Shown here: piece by piece, positions 23,059-32,282 of the stretch
Numbering within the stretch: position 1 is the first letter of the stretch
Layout of the letters: each line of letters starts with the position of its first letter
Source of the DNA: Polaribacter sejongensis
GTDB taxonomy: Bacteria; Bacteroidota; Bacteroidia; Flavobacteriales; Flavobacteriaceae
Length of the DNA: 39,733 bases
Assembly: GCA_949545755.1 (NCBI GenBank)
Contig: CATITK010000049.1
Location: forward strand, 1 to 39,733
Direction of reading: 5' to 3'
Notes under the pieces: model-generated
Databases searched by the model: none
Seen by the model: the letters and a program-made list of their open reading frames with translations, nothing else
Told to the model about the DNA's origin: nothing
Position numbers and translations under genes: made by a program

Positions 23059-24459
23059 ATGAAATACGATATTATTGTAATTGGATCTGGTCCTGGGGGA
23101 TACATTTCTGCAGTTAGAGCTTCTCAATTAGGTAAAAAGGTAGCAATTATAGAAAAATATGCAACTTTGGGCGGAACCTGCTTAAACGTTGGTTGCATCC
23201 CTTCAAAAGCGTTATTAGATTCTTCTCATCATTTTTATGATGCGGTACATCACTTCGAAGAGCATGGAATTTCTGTTGAAAAACCCGCTTTCGATTTTGG
23301 TAAAATGATAGATAGAAAAGCAAAAGTTGTTGAAACTACCACAGGTGGAATTAAATATTTGATGGACAAAAACAATATTGATGTGTTTGAAGGTTTGGGT
23401 TCTTTTGTTGATAAAACACATGTAAATATTGCAAAAAATGATGGTACATCAGAGGTTATTGAAGGTACGAATATCATCATAGCAACAGGTTCAAAACCTG
23501 CTAGTTTACCTTTTATTACGCTTGATAAAGAACGCGTAATCACTTCAACAGAAGCTTTAAAACTACCTGAAGTACCAAAACACTTAATTGTAATTGGTGG
23601 TGGTGTTATTGGTTTGGAGTTAGGTTCTGTATACAAGCGTTTGGGTGCAGATGTTACTGTTGTAGAATACCAGGACAAAATTGTTCCTGGAATGGATACA
23701 GATGTTTCAAAAGAATTACAAAAAGTATTCAAAAAACAGGGAATTAAGTTTGCAACGAGTCATAAAGTAAAGTCTGTCGAAAGAGATGGCAATGCTGTTG
23801 TGGTAAAAGCTACTGATAAAAAAGAGCGAGAAATAACGTTTTCTGGTGATTATTGTTTGGTTTCTGTTGGAAGGCAAGCTTATACAGAAGGTTTAGGTTT
23901 AGAAAAAATTGGCGTTGAAGTAAATGAACGCGGGCAAATTGCTGTAAACAATCATTTGCAAACAAACATTGCTACTATTTACGCAATTGGTGATGTGGTT
24001 AAAGGTGCAATGTTAGCGCACAAGGCAGAAGAAGAAGGTGTAGTCGTTGCTGAATATTTAGCGGGTGAAAAACCACATATTAATTATAATTTAATTCCTG
24101 GAATCGTTTATACTTGGCCAGAGGCGGCTTCAGTTGGTAAGACAGAAGACGAACTAAAAGAGGCCAAAGTTGCTTATAAAGCTGGGAAATTTTCTATGAG
24201 AGCTTTAGGTAGGTCTCGTGCAAGTGGAGATATCGATGGTTTTGTAAAAGTTTTAGCCGATAAGAATACGGATGAAATTTTAGGGGTTCATATGGTTGGT
24301 GCACGTGTTGCCGATTTAATTATGGAAGCTGCCGTTGCAATGGAATTCAGAGCCTCTGCTGAAGATTTAGCAAGAATTTGTCATGGTCATCCAACCTATT
24401 CTGAAGCGGTAAAAGAAGCTGCAAAAGCGGCTTGGGATGGAAAACCTTTGAACGCATAA
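23059..24459 (+). CDS. lpdA: Dihydrolipoyl dehydrogenase (E3)
   Basis: A 466-residue FAD flavoenzyme, the E3 subunit of 2-oxoacid dehydrogenase complexes and the glycine cleavage system; it reoxidises dihydrolipoamide with NAD+. FAD loop IIVIGSGPGGYISA at 5-18; redox disulphide GTCLNVGCIPSK with Cys41 and Cys46; NAD loop VIGGGVIGLELGSV; second FAD motif IYAIGDVVKGAMLAHKAEEEG; C-terminal active-site ICHGHPTYSEAVKEA. The ATG at 23059 fits the family start. A GTG at 23011 would add 16 basic residues and cannot be fully excluded. No E1/E2 genes are nearby. A strong terminator follows. Confidence 0.96.
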   Translation: MKYDIIVIGSGPGGYISAVRASQLGKKVAIIEKYATLGGTCLNVGCIPSKALLDSSHHFYDAVHHFEEHGISVEKPAFDFGKMIDRKAKVVETTTGGIKYLMDKNNIDVFEGLGSFVDKTHVNIAKNDGTSEVIEGTNIIIATGSKPASLPFITLDKERVITSTEALKLPEVPKHLIVIGGGVIGLELGSVYKRLGADVTVVEYQDKIVPGMDTDVSKELQKVFKKQGIKFATSHKVKSVERDGNAVVVKATDKKEREITFSGDYCLVSVGRQAYTEGLGLEKIGVEVNERGQIAVNNHLQTNIATIYAIGDVVKGAMLAHKAEEEGVVVAEYLAGEKPHINYNLIPGIVYTWPEAASVGKTEDELKEAKVAYKAGKFSMRALGRSRASGDIDGFVKVLADKNTDEILGVHMVGARVADLIMEAAVAMEFRASAEDLARICHGHPTYSEAVKEAAKAAWDGKPLNA

Positions 24460-24465
24460 ACAAAT

Positions 24466-24498
24466 AAAAAGGTAGTAAATTTAATTTACTACCTTTTT
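24466..24498. terminator. Bidirectional intrinsic terminator between lpdA and DUF1761 genes
   Basis: AAAAAGGTAGTAAAT (24466-24480), loop TTA, ATTTACTACCTTTTT (24484-24498). This perfect 15-bp stem has A and T runs on its two sides, so it can work for both converging genes. Confidence 0.9.
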
Positions 24499-24538
24499 TA
24501 TTTGTTGAACCTTTTATTGAAAATGGTATCCATTTTAT

Positions 24539-25036
24539 TTAAACCCAATGGCAAATAATTCCTCCCATAATTGCTAAGGTTACGATCCAATAACCTGAAT
24601 TTATAGCAATATATTTTACACTTTTTCTTTCAAACATAGCAACAATAGACAGTATTGGAAGCACAAAAAAGATTCCAGACATTGTTCCGTGTAAAGCGCC
24701 GTGTTTAAAAGTTCTAAAACGGTCTCCATAAGTACCTAAAAAGTTTTGGAAAAAAGAAAATGCTTCGCCTGTTTGATCTTCAAACCCAGGTTCTCCTTGT
24801 AAAACTTGCATTACTCCCATTTGATGAATCACTAAAAAAAGTAAAAAGAAGGCAAGTAAAAAGCTAAATACATAGCTAAGGATTAATGTCAATACCATGT
24901 TTTTACCTGCTAAAGACGCTTTGGTAAAATTCATTTCTTTCATCCAGACATTTCCAAATAAAGAGCCATACCAGAAAAAGCCAATAAGGATTGGCACTAA
25001 AGCTGCTAAAAACAGCACTAAATAATTCATTTCCAT
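24539..25036 (-). CDS. DUF1761 family membrane protein
   Basis: A 165-residue integral membrane protein with four predicted segments (~5-25, 48-72, 115-135, 143-163). The N-terminal ALVPILIGFFWYGSLFGNVWMKE is the DUF1761 signature. Function of the family is unknown. It starts at 25036 (MEMNY); a second ATG two codons later is equally possible. It is a single gene between two terminators. Confidence 0.85.
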   Translation of the reverse strand: MEMNYLVLFLAALVPILIGFFWYGSLFGNVWMKEMNFTKASLAGKNMVLTLILSYVFSFLLAFFLLFLVIHQMGVMQVLQGEPGFEDQTGEAFSFFQNFLGTYGDRFRTFKHGALHGTMSGIFFVLPILSIVAMFERKSVKYIAINSGYWIVTLAIMGGIICHWV

Positions 25037-25082
25037 AATTTTTTTTGATTAAATGTACAAAAAAAAATGAAATTGTAACTCA

Positions 25083-25113
25083 ATAAAAAAATCGAAAGCG
25101 ACTACTTTCGATT
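25083..25113 (-). terminator. Intrinsic terminator after the DUF4837 gene
   Basis: AATCGAAAG (25090-25098), loop CGACTA, CTTTCGATT (25105-25113); on the minus strand it is followed by a T-run (plus-strand A-run 25085-25091). It lies 27 nt after the DUF4837 stop. Confidence 0.85.
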
Positions 25114-25139
25114 CCTATTTAAAATAATATGTGCTTATT

Positions 25140-26123
25140 TTACTGTATTTTCATCGATTTTGCAATCGCTTCTAGTTCAAACAAAAAAGCTCTTTTGTTT
25201 ACAGAAGGTGCATATGTAAATCCTTCAAAAACAATCAGTCTATGGTTCTTTTTATCAACTACCGTGTAGTTTAAAAATGGTCCTGCCATAAAATCATTTT
25301 TTACCTCCCATTTTCCTCGTGTCTCATAGGCTTTTTTACTGTCAATAACTGCATCAATCGTAAAAGGAGTGTAGGCCTTTTCTGTAGTCATATACATTGT
25401 TTCTGGATCGGAACCTGGAATGTATTTTTTACCAATGCTATTTCTAACTGCAACAATACTATCTGAAACACGGGTTTCCTCCGATAAGGGGATTGAATAT
25501 AATAAAATGTTATTGCTCCCCGTTTTTGCAATCCCACTCGTTAGATGATGACGCAACCACAAGAATTCTCCGGTATCATCTACCTTGTTAAATTTATCGT
25601 GGATGGTTAATGAGACCCCTAGGTTCTGGAGAGTTTTAAATTGAGAAACATCTAATTGGTTCTTTTTAAACAAATTTTGAGTCATGCGTATGTCTGATGC
25701 TACAAACGTTTTTATAATTTCTTTTTGGTGTTTTTTGAACAGTTTTAAAACCCCTTCATCGTCTTTTGCATACACATAGATAATGGTTTGAGGTTGGGCG
25801 TACACATTGTTTCTAACAAAGAATTTTTCTTCATCTGCAACACCAATTACTAGGATGTTTCTAGCTACTTTCATCATATTTCCAAATCCGTTTGGAGCTA
25901 CTTGAGATACCGATAAAATAGTTTCAGGCTGCGGTAAACCAACCATTAGTTCGCCAAAAGAACTTCTTATTTCTTTACCAATATCACCTGTCCAATCACT
26001 TGCATTGGCAACAACCATCACTTTACTTATTTTACCAATTGAAGTTCGTAAAACAAATTTATCATTCCCAACACAAGCTGTTAGTAAAATTGTGATAGCA
26101 AATAACGTATGTAATTTTTTCAT
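25140..26123 (-). CDS. DUF4837 family lipoprotein
   Basis: A 327-residue Bacteroidetes envelope lipoprotein. The signal peptide KKLHTLFAITILLTAC ends at lipobox Cys17. The mature part begins with a GKISKVMVVANASDW segment and continues with GLPQPETILSVSQVAP and AGPFLNYTVVDKKNHRLIVFEGFTYAP, as in DUF4837. No enzymatic motif is visible. I start at the ATG at 26123, since the upstream ATG at 26144 would put seven polar residues before the signal peptide. It is downstream of the MltD-like gene on the same strand, a pairing I recall in other flavobacteria, which suggests a link to cell-wall turnover. Confidence 0.85.
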   Translation of the reverse strand: MKKLHTLFAITILLTACVGNDKFVLRTSIGKISKVMVVANASDWTGDIGKEIRSSFGELMVGLPQPETILSVSQVAPNGFGNMMKVARNILVIGVADEEKFFVRNNVYAQPQTIIYVYAKDDEGVLKLFKKHQKEIIKTFVASDIRMTQNLFKKNQLDVSQFKTLQNLGVSLTIHDKFNKVDDTGEFLWLRHHLTSGIAKTGSNNILLYSIPLSEETRVSDSIVAVRNSIGKKYIPGSDPETMYMTTEKAYTPFTIDAVIDSKKAYETRGKWEVKNDFMAGPFLNYTVVDKKNHRLIVFEGFTYAPSVNKRAFLFELEAIAKSMKIQ

Positions 26124-26222
26124 ATTTTTTAAATTTGATTCCAAGTTAGGATACCTCTAGCACACCAAAAATTGTTCCCTTTTTAAACTTAATTGAAATA
26201 ACTTTTTTAAAATTCTATTGAA

Positions 26223-26306
26223 ATGTTTCAAATCGCATTCTTTTTATTGGTTACATCCCTTTTTCTTTTTATTGCCATTTTTTTGCCGAATAACTTTACT
26301 TTTTAG
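26223..26306 (+). CDS. Possible 27-residue membrane peptide (uncertain)
   Basis: A short plus-strand frame, ATG to TAG, encodes a nearly all-hydrophobic peptide (MFQIAFFLLVTSLFLFIAIF, then LPNNFTF). It lies in the gap between the DUF4837 and MltD-like genes, overlapping the last 11 bp of the latter on the other strand. No -7 box or homologue is known to me. T-rich DNA makes such frames by chance, so this is only a candidate. Confidence 0.15.
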   Translation: MFQIAFFLLVTSLFLFIAIFLPNNFTF

Positions 26307-27603
26307 GATAAATATACAGCCTTTGCCCAATTTTTAAACGGGTACTTTTTAAGCTATTCCAACGTTCAATATCAGTTATATAAACGCCAAACTTTTGGGC
26401 TATTTTTCCTAAAAAATCACCATTTCGAACTTTATAACGAATCCGTTTATCCATTTCAAAGTATTTAGGCAACGGATTTTCTCTTTGAGCATCGGCTAAA
26501 TCTGCTAAAGCATAAATTTCTTCTTCTTTATCTAGAAATTCAACAATTTTAGTGCTCGGTAATCTTAGTGCATAATTTCTGCCTTTTATAAAGGGAATAA
26601 TCGCTAATTTATAAGCGGGATTTAAGTCCGTCAATACATCTTTATGAACGTTGATTTTCTCCGAAATTTGTTCGAAAGTAATCGTTCTTTTTATTTGAAT
26701 TGTATCGGTTTGAAAATTAAAAAACTCAGGGACTTCTGAATAAACTTTATGCTTATCGGCATATTCAAAAAGATACATGGTTGCATAAAAAGCAGGAACA
26801 TAACCTGCTGTTTCTCTTGGTAAATAAGGTCTTATATTCCAGTAGTTTTTATTACCTCCAGAACGCTTTATCGCTTTTCTTACATTTCCTGGTCCAGAAT
26901 TATAGGCTGCTAACGCTAAATCCCAATCACCAAAAATAGTATGTAATTGACGTAAATATTTACACGCAGCAATCGTTGCTTTTACAGGATCTTGACGTTC
27001 GTCTACATAAGAACTTACTTTTAAATCAAATTGTTTTCCTGTTCCATACATAAATTGCCACAAACCTGTTGCGCCAACTCTAGATTTTATTTTTGGCCTT
27101 AAAGCAGATTCCACAATTGCCAAATACTTCATTTCTAAAGGAATATCATATTGATCTAGATACTGCTCAAACATTGGAAAATAGTATTTTGCCTTTGCCA
27201 TTAAAGCGGGATAATATCTCTTACGATATCGTAAATAACTATTAATTACTTTTTCTAAAGAGGGATTGTAGGCCAAATTAAAAGGAGTCCTATCATTTAA
27301 GGCTGAAAGGCGAACTTTTAATAAAGCGGATGTTAATACCGTTGTTGTGTTTCTGGTAATATCTTTGTCATTAATCACATAGACAAGTGTGTCTATTAAT
27401 GCTGAGTTAAATTGTTTTTCTATAAGGAGGCTGTCAATAACTTTTAAATCATTATCAGAATAAAATGTGGGTTTAATCGGTTTTATTAAAGAATCTTTAG
27501 CAATAAATAGTGTGTCTATTTTTGTTTTTAAGACAGTGTCGTTTTTTTCTTGTGAAAAAACAACATTTGTTAGGAGCAGGAATACAATTAGTTTCTTCAT
27601 CAT
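26296..27603 (-). CDS. Lytic murein transglycosylase with LysM domain (MltD-like)
   Basis: A 435-residue secreted enzyme that cleaves peptidoglycan between MurNAc and GlcNAc. Signal peptide 1-17 (VVFSQ). The SLT/lysozyme-like domain (~130-290) has catalytic Glu165 in LAIVESALRPKIKSRVGATG, LWQFMYGTGKQF, and ALAAYNSGPGNVRKAI. One C-terminal LysM (~389-433, YKVRNGDFLGKIAQKFGV) binds peptidoglycan. E. coli MltD has more LysM copies and this protein is not a lipoprotein, so the match is to the Bacteroidetes MltD-like branch. It starts 5 bp after the exonuclease III stop and is followed by the DUF4837 lipoprotein, so the three probably form an operon. Confidence 0.92.
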   Translation of the reverse strand: MMKKLIVFLLLTNVVFSQEKNDTVLKTKIDTLFIAKDSLIKPIKPTFYSDNDLKVIDSLLIEKQFNSALIDTLVYVINDKDITRNTTTVLTSALLKVRLSALNDRTPFNLAYNPSLEKVINSYLRYRKRYYPALMAKAKYYFPMFEQYLDQYDIPLEMKYLAIVESALRPKIKSRVGATGLWQFMYGTGKQFDLKVSSYVDERQDPVKATIAACKYLRQLHTIFGDWDLALAAYNSGPGNVRKAIKRSGGNKNYWNIRPYLPRETAGYVPAFYATMYLFEYADKHKVYSEVPEFFNFQTDTIQIKRTITFEQISEKINVHKDVLTDLNPAYKLAIIPFIKGRNYALRLPSTKIVEFLDKEEEIYALADLADAQRENPLPKYFEMDKRIRYKVRNGDFLGKIAQKFGVYITDIERWNSLKSTRLKIGQRLYIYPKK

Positions 27604-27608
27604 AAATT

Positions 27609-28391
27609 TTAAACATCAAGCTCTACAACAATAGGACAATGATCTGAATGCTTTGCTTCTGGCAAAATATAGGCTCTTGATATTTTATCTTTTAATGGTT
27701 CAGAAACCATCGCATAATCCAAACGCCAACCTTTATTATTTGCTCTAGAATTTGCTCTGTAACTCCACCAAGAGTAGGCTTGTTTCTCTTTATTTAAAAA
27801 ACGAAAACTATCAATAAATCCACTGTTAATAAACGCGCCCATCCAAGTTCTTTCTTCTGGTAAAAAGCCAGAAACTCCTTTCATTTTTGGGTTGTGAATG
27901 TCTATTGCCTCATGACAAATATTATAGTCACCACAAATGACTAAATTCGGTATTTCTTGTTTTAAATTATTGATGTATTCTTGAAATTCATCCATATAAT
28001 TCAACTTAAAATTGAGTCTTTCTGAGTTGGTTCCTGAAGGTAAATACAAACTCATTACGGAAATTTCATCCCCACCTTCAGTGCGGGCAGGAAAATCTAC
28101 ACGTAAATTTCTTCCTTCAAAATCCATTGTTTCAATACCTGTTCCATAAGCGATATGATTGGGTTTTTCTTTACAAAAAATAGCCACTGAAGAATAGCCT
28201 TTTTTTTGTGCAGAAAACCAATAATGATATGGATAACCAGCGTTTTCAAAGTCAGTTAAGTCCAATTGTTCTTTATGTGCTTTGGTTTCTTGAAGGCAAA
28301 TGACATCTGGATTTGCCACTTGCAACCAATCTATAAAACCTTTTTTTAAAGCGGCTCTAATTCCGTTTACATTGTATGATATTATTTTCAT
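27609..28391 (-). CDS. xth: Exodeoxyribonuclease III / AP endonuclease
   Basis: A 260-residue EEP-fold nuclease for base-excision repair; it cuts at abasic sites and trims 3' ends. Motifs in order: KIISYNVNGIRAALKKG, PDVICLQETKA with the catalytic Glu, SVAIFCKEKP, ICGDYNICHEAIDIHNP with Asp/Asn, WRLDYAMVS, and AKHSDHCPIVVEL with the catalytic His. Length and motifs match the ExoIII (XthA/ExoA) branch. It is the first gene of the likely xth-mltD-DUF4837 run; no -7 box was found in the 100 bp upstream. Confidence 0.95.
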   Translation of the reverse strand: MKIISYNVNGIRAALKKGFIDWLQVANPDVICLQETKAHKEQLDLTDFENAGYPYHYWFSAQKKGYSSVAIFCKEKPNHIAYGTGIETMDFEGRNLRVDFPARTEGGDEISVMSLYLPSGTNSERLNFKLNYMDEFQEYINNLKQEIPNLVICGDYNICHEAIDIHNPKMKGVSGFLPEERTWMGAFINSGFIDSFRFLNKEKQAYSWWSYRANSRANNKGWRLDYAMVSEPLKDKISRAYILPEAKHSDHCPIVVELDV

Positions 28392-28492
28392 AAAAACCGA
28401 TCTTTACTTCTTCTAAAATGGAAGAAAACTCATTCTTAAATATATTTTCGTTTGAACCTTAATCAAAAAAAGTCCTTTCCTCTAGAAACGAT

Positions 28493-29152
28493 CTAGGATA
28501 GGATCATTTCGGGGATTTCTCCATTTACGATTAAAGTTCCTGCTGTTCCCTTTTGAATCTCTTCGACAGAAACTCCAGGAGCTCTTTCTAATAAATGAAA
28601 TTGATTGTTTTTGACTTCTAGGACGGCTAGGCTAGTCACAACTTTCGTAACGCATCCAACACCTGTTAATGGCAAGGAACATTGTTTTAAAAGCTTAGAT
28701 TCACCACGTTTGTTAGTGTGCATCATTGCTACGATAATATTCTCTGCGGACGCTACTAAATCCATAGCACCTCCCATTCCTTTGACCATTTTTCCTGGAA
28801 TTTTCCAATTCGCAATATCCCCATTTTCTGCAACTTCCATGGCTCCTAAAATTGTAAGATCAACATGTTTGCCCCGAATCATAGCAAAGCTCAAAGAAGA
28901 ATCAAAAAAACTTGCTCCAGGCAGTGTCGTAATTGTTTGCTTTCCTGCGTTTATAATATCAGCGTCTTCTTCTCCTTCAAAAGGAAAAGGACCCATTCCT
29001 AAAACACCGTTTTCACTTTGAAACTCAACTTCAATGTCTGTTCGAACATAGTTGGCCACCAGTGTAGGAATTCCAATACCTAGGTTTACGTAAAACCCAT
29101 CTTGAACTTCCTGTGCGATTCGCTGTGCGATTCCATTTTTATCTAAAGCCAT
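28493..29152 (-). CDS. scoB: Succinyl-CoA:3-ketoacid CoA-transferase, subunit B
   Basis: A 219-residue beta subunit of the type I CoA-transferase that moves CoA from succinyl-CoA to acetoacetate. The catalytic Glu is Glu47 in FQSENGVLGMGPFP. Other family segments are NLGIGIPTLVANYV, NAGKQTITTLPGASFFDS, LGAMEVAENGDIANW, and KGMGGAMDLVASA. It begins 4 bp after the subunit A stop, so the two are translated together. It allows growth on or turnover of ketone bodies and short-chain acids. Confidence 0.95.
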   Translation of the reverse strand: MALDKNGIAQRIAQEVQDGFYVNLGIGIPTLVANYVRTDIEVEFQSENGVLGMGPFPFEGEEDADIINAGKQTITTLPGASFFDSSLSFAMIRGKHVDLTILGAMEVAENGDIANWKIPGKMVKGMGGAMDLVASAENIIVAMMHTNKRGESKLLKQCSLPLTGVGCVTKVVTSLAVLEVKNNQFHLLERAPGVSVEEIQKGTAGTLIVNGEIPEMILS

Positions 29153-29156
29153 GACA

Positions 29157-29858
29157 TTATTGTTTTTTTCTTACTGTCCTTTGCTCAATTCTCTTTTCAT
29201 AATTTTTTCCTTGAAAAATACGTTGCACAAATATTCCTGGAATATGAACATGATCAGGGTCTAAGGTCCCAACAGGAACCAGTTCTTCTACTTCCGCAAC
29301 CGTAATTGTTGCTGCACCACACATGTTTGGATTGAAATTTCTAGAAGTCCCTTTAAAAACTAAATTTCCTGCAGCATCCCCTTTCCACGCTTTTACAAAA
29401 GCAAAATCTGCTTTAAATGCAGGTTCTAAAACATACATTTTCCCATCAAATTCTCTAGTTTCTTTTCCTTCAGCTACTTCAGTTCCATAGCCAGCAGGTG
29501 TATAAAATGCAGGGAAACCTGCTTGTGCAGCTCTACATTTTTCTGCTAAAGTTCCTTGTGGTGTTAATTCTACTTCTAATTCTCCTGATAACATCTGCCG
29601 CTCAAATTCATCATTTTCACCAACATAAGAAGAAATCATTTTTTTTATTTGTTTCTTTTGAAGTAATCGCCCTAAGCCAAAATCATCAATACCTGCATTG
29701 TTTGAAATACAAGTAACTGCTCTAACTTCTAGTTTTACTAATTCTGCAATTGCGTTTTCTGGAATACCACACAATCCAAAACCACCAAGCATTAAAGTCA
29801 TATTGCTTTGAACCCCTTGAAGCGCTTCTTGAACATTTTTTACTTTTTTATTTATCAT
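29157..29858 (-). CDS. scoA: Succinyl-CoA:3-ketoacid CoA-transferase, subunit A
   Basis: A 233-residue alpha subunit. It shows the glycine-rich [16 protein letters not shown] near the N-terminus, [41 protein letters not shown] and the late [24 protein letters not shown]. Both subunits are present and intact. It lies downstream of PBP1A on the same strand with a 55-bp gap that contains a short palindromic repeat, so it may be a separate unit. Confidence 0.95.
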   Translation of the reverse strand: MINKKVKNVQEALQGVQSNMTLMLGGFGLCGIPENAIAELVKLEVRAVTCISNNAGIDDFGLGRLLQKKQIKKMISSYVGENDEFERQMLSGELEVELTPQGTLAEKCRAAQAGFPAFYTPAGYGTEVAEGKETREFDGKMYVLEPAFKADFAFVKAWKGDAAGNLVFKGTSRNFNPNMCGAATITVAEVEELVPVGTLDPDHVHIPGIFVQRIFQGKNYEKRIEQRTVRKKQ

Positions 29859-29892
29859 ACTGATTTCTTTCTGATTTATAATTAAAAAAACG

Positions 29893-29907
29893 CTGAAACA
29901 AGTTCAG
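29893..29907 (+). repeat. Degenerate palindromic repeat with ACAAG loop
   Basis: CTGAA, ACAAG, TTCAG: the same stem-loop plan and loop as the better copy at 19497-19522, with a changed but still paired stem. It lies in the short gap between PBP1A and scoA. Confidence 0.45.
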
Positions 29908-29913
29908 AATAAA

Positions 29914-32211
29914 TTAAAAATCGGTGTCTTCTTCAGGAAGTACGACTTTCTTCTCTTCATTCACTTCTCCATCTTCATCCATTACATCCTTTTCATTACC
30001 ACAGTCAATGTTTATTGATAGTTTTTTTGGTTTTTCAAAGTCATCTTGACTGATATTTAATGTTTCATCAGCATAACATTTTTTCATAAACAATGCCCAA
30101 GAAGGTAAAGACATTGTTGCTCCTTGACCTTTGGAAATTCCTTCAAAATGGGTTGCTCTGTCTTCTCCGCCAGTCCATACTCCTGTTGCTAAATTTGGAA
30201 CAATACCCATAAACCAGCCATCAGATTGATTTTGAGTTGTACCCGTTTTACCAGCGATTGGATTTGTAAATTCATACGGATAACCTGTTACATATTTTGG
30301 CTTTTCCCAAGGCAAACGCAAACGAACTCCGGAGCCAGATTCAGTAACTCCTTTTAATAAATCCAACACTACATAAGCAGATTCTTCACTTAAAACTTCT
30401 TTGGTTTCTGGTGTAAATTCTTGTAAAACAGTTCCGTTTTTATCTTCAATTCTTTTTAAAATCATTGGTGAAACTCGCAGCCCTTTGTTTGCAAAAGTAG
30501 CATAAGCACTGACCATTTCTAATAATGATAAATCTACAGCTCCTAAGGCAATGGATGGGTTTGCTCGAATTTTACTTTCAATACCTGCTGATTTTGCTAA
30601 ACGAACCACATTTTTTGGAGAGACCATATCGATCAATCTCGCAGACATCGTATTTACAGAACCTGCTAAACCGTCTTTTAAGGTCAGCATTCCTCCATAC
30701 TTTAAACCGGAGTTTTTTGGAGTCCATTCTTCTGGAATCCCATATTTTCCTTTCGGAATTGTATAAAGTACGTTTGGAAACTCATCACATGGAGACATTT
30801 TTAATTGATTAATTGCTGTAGCATATACAAAAGGTTTGAAGGTAGAACCTACCTGTCTTTTCTGTTGTGCAACTGCATCATATTTGAAATGTTTGTTATC
30901 AATACCTCCCACCCAAGCTTTTATATGACCAGATTGTGGTTCAATAGACAACAGTCCAGAACGCAAGAAATACTTGTAATATTTTATAGAATCATTGGGA
31001 GATAGAATTGTATCTCGATTTCCTTTCCAAGAAAAAACATTCATTGTTGTTTTAGTGTTGAAAATTTTATCAATTTCTTTTTTAGATTTACCTACAATTT
31101 TTAACCTTTTATATCTAGTAGAATTTTTCTTTCCTCTTTCTATAATTGCTTTAATTTCGTCCTTATCTAAATCATAAAAAGGCGCTGTCTTATTTAGCTT
31201 TTGTTCTTTAAAAAAATACGATTGTAAATTAGATACATGTTCTTTTATAGCTTCTTCTGCATATTGCTGCATTCGAGAATCTAGGGTTACATATATTTTT
31301 AAACCATCTCTATAAATATTATATTCTTCACCATTTGGTTTCGGATTCGTTTGTACCCATTTCCTGAGAACTTTTTGTAAATGAGACCTAAAATAAGTTG
31401 CAGATCCATCACTATGCCCTTCTTTATTAATGTTTAAACCTAAGTCTAATTGTTGTAAAGAATCTTTTTCTTTTAATGAAATAAACGCACTACGATTCAT
31501 TTGTTTTAACACAACGTTTCTTCGTTGTGTTACTAATTTAACTCTTCTTAAAGGATTAAAATAAGAGGAATTTTTTAGCATCCCAACTAGCATTGCAGAT
31601 TCCTGAACATCTAACTCTCTGGGTTCTTTTCCAAAATAAATTCGCGCTGCAGAACGAATACCTACTGCTTGGTTTAAAAAGTCGTACTTATTTAAGTACA
31701 TGGTTAAGATCTCATTTTTAGTGTATTGCCGCTCTAATTTGATAGCAACAACCCATTCCTTTACTTTTTGAAAAACTCTTTTAATTTTATGGGTCGATCT
31801 TTTTCCAGTAAACAACATTTTTGCAAGCTGTTGTGTAATCGTACTTGCTCCACCACTTCCTGGTTTTAAAACGGCTCTTGCAGTACCTCTAAAATCAATA
31901 CCAGAATGCTCATAAAAACGTTCGTCTTCAGTTGCAACTAAAGCTTTTATTATATTCTCTGGTAAATCTTTAAAATGAATAGGAGTTCTGTTTTCCGCAG
32001 CATACTTCCCTAAAGTTTTACCATCTGAAGAAATAACTTCAGTGGCTAAATTGTTTTCGGGGTTTTCTAATTCTTCAAACGTTGGCAACTTGCCTAAACC
32101 TCCCAGAGAGGCAATAAAAAACAATAATAATATTGATACAAATCCACTAAGGATAAGCAACCAAAACCATTTAATATGTTTTTTGAAATTTGTTTTTTTC
32201 TTTTTCGCCAT
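29914..32211 (-). CDS. Penicillin-binding protein 1A (bifunctional)
   Basis: A 765-residue class A PBP anchored by one membrane segment (~14-36), with its body in the periplasm. The GT51 glycosyltransferase domain (~70-240) has catalytic Glu95 in ATEDERFYEHSG and GGASTITQQLAK. The transpeptidase domain (~410-710) has SxxK as Ser456-Lys459 (GSTFKPFVY), SVN at 518-520 and KTG at 655-657 (GKTGTTQNQSDGWF). It polymerises and cross-links peptidoglycan. The tail (~725-765) is acidic. It follows gldH by 71 bp on the same strand in the order ricT-gldH-PBP1A, familiar from Flavobacteriia. Confidence 0.96.
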   Translation of the reverse strand: MAKKKKTNFKKHIKWFWLLILSGFVSILLLFFIASLGGLGKLPTFEELENPENNLATEVISSDGKTLGKYAAENRTPIHFKDLPENIIKALVATEDERFYEHSGIDFRGTARAVLKPGSGGASTITQQLAKMLFTGKRSTHKIKRVFQKVKEWVVAIKLERQYTKNEILTMYLNKYDFLNQAVGIRSAARIYFGKEPRELDVQESAMLVGMLKNSSYFNPLRRVKLVTQRRNVVLKQMNRSAFISLKEKDSLQQLDLGLNINKEGHSDGSATYFRSHLQKVLRKWVQTNPKPNGEEYNIYRDGLKIYVTLDSRMQQYAEEAIKEHVSNLQSYFFKEQKLNKTAPFYDLDKDEIKAIIERGKKNSTRYKRLKIVGKSKKEIDKIFNTKTTMNVFSWKGNRDTILSPNDSIKYYKYFLRSGLLSIEPQSGHIKAWVGGIDNKHFKYDAVAQQKRQVGSTFKPFVYATAINQLKMSPCDEFPNVLYTIPKGKYGIPEEWTPKNSGLKYGGMLTLKDGLAGSVNTMSARLIDMVSPKNVVRLAKSAGIESKIRANPSIALGAVDLSLLEMVSAYATFANKGLRVSPMILKRIEDKNGTVLQEFTPETKEVLSEESAYVVLDLLKGVTESGSGVRLRLPWEKPKYVTGYPYEFTNPIAGKTGTTQNQSDGWFMGIVPNLATGVWTGGEDRATHFEGISKGQGATMSLPSWALFMKKCYADETLNISQDDFEKPKKLSINIDCGNEKDVMDEDGEVNEEKKVVLPEEDTDF

Positions 32212-32282
32212 AATAAAATACTGATTCTCAACACTGTTGAGATTTCATTAACATGTCTTTCCTGCAGCAATAGGAATTTGAT

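Noticed and set aside
23250-23732. 160-codon minus-strand frame inside lpdA
   Set aside because: Antisense shadow; Ser/Pro/Thr-rich translation typical of reverse-read coding DNA.
28605-29021. 138-codon plus-strand frame inside scoB
   Set aside because: Antisense shadow of a gene with intact catalytic Glu and operon partner.
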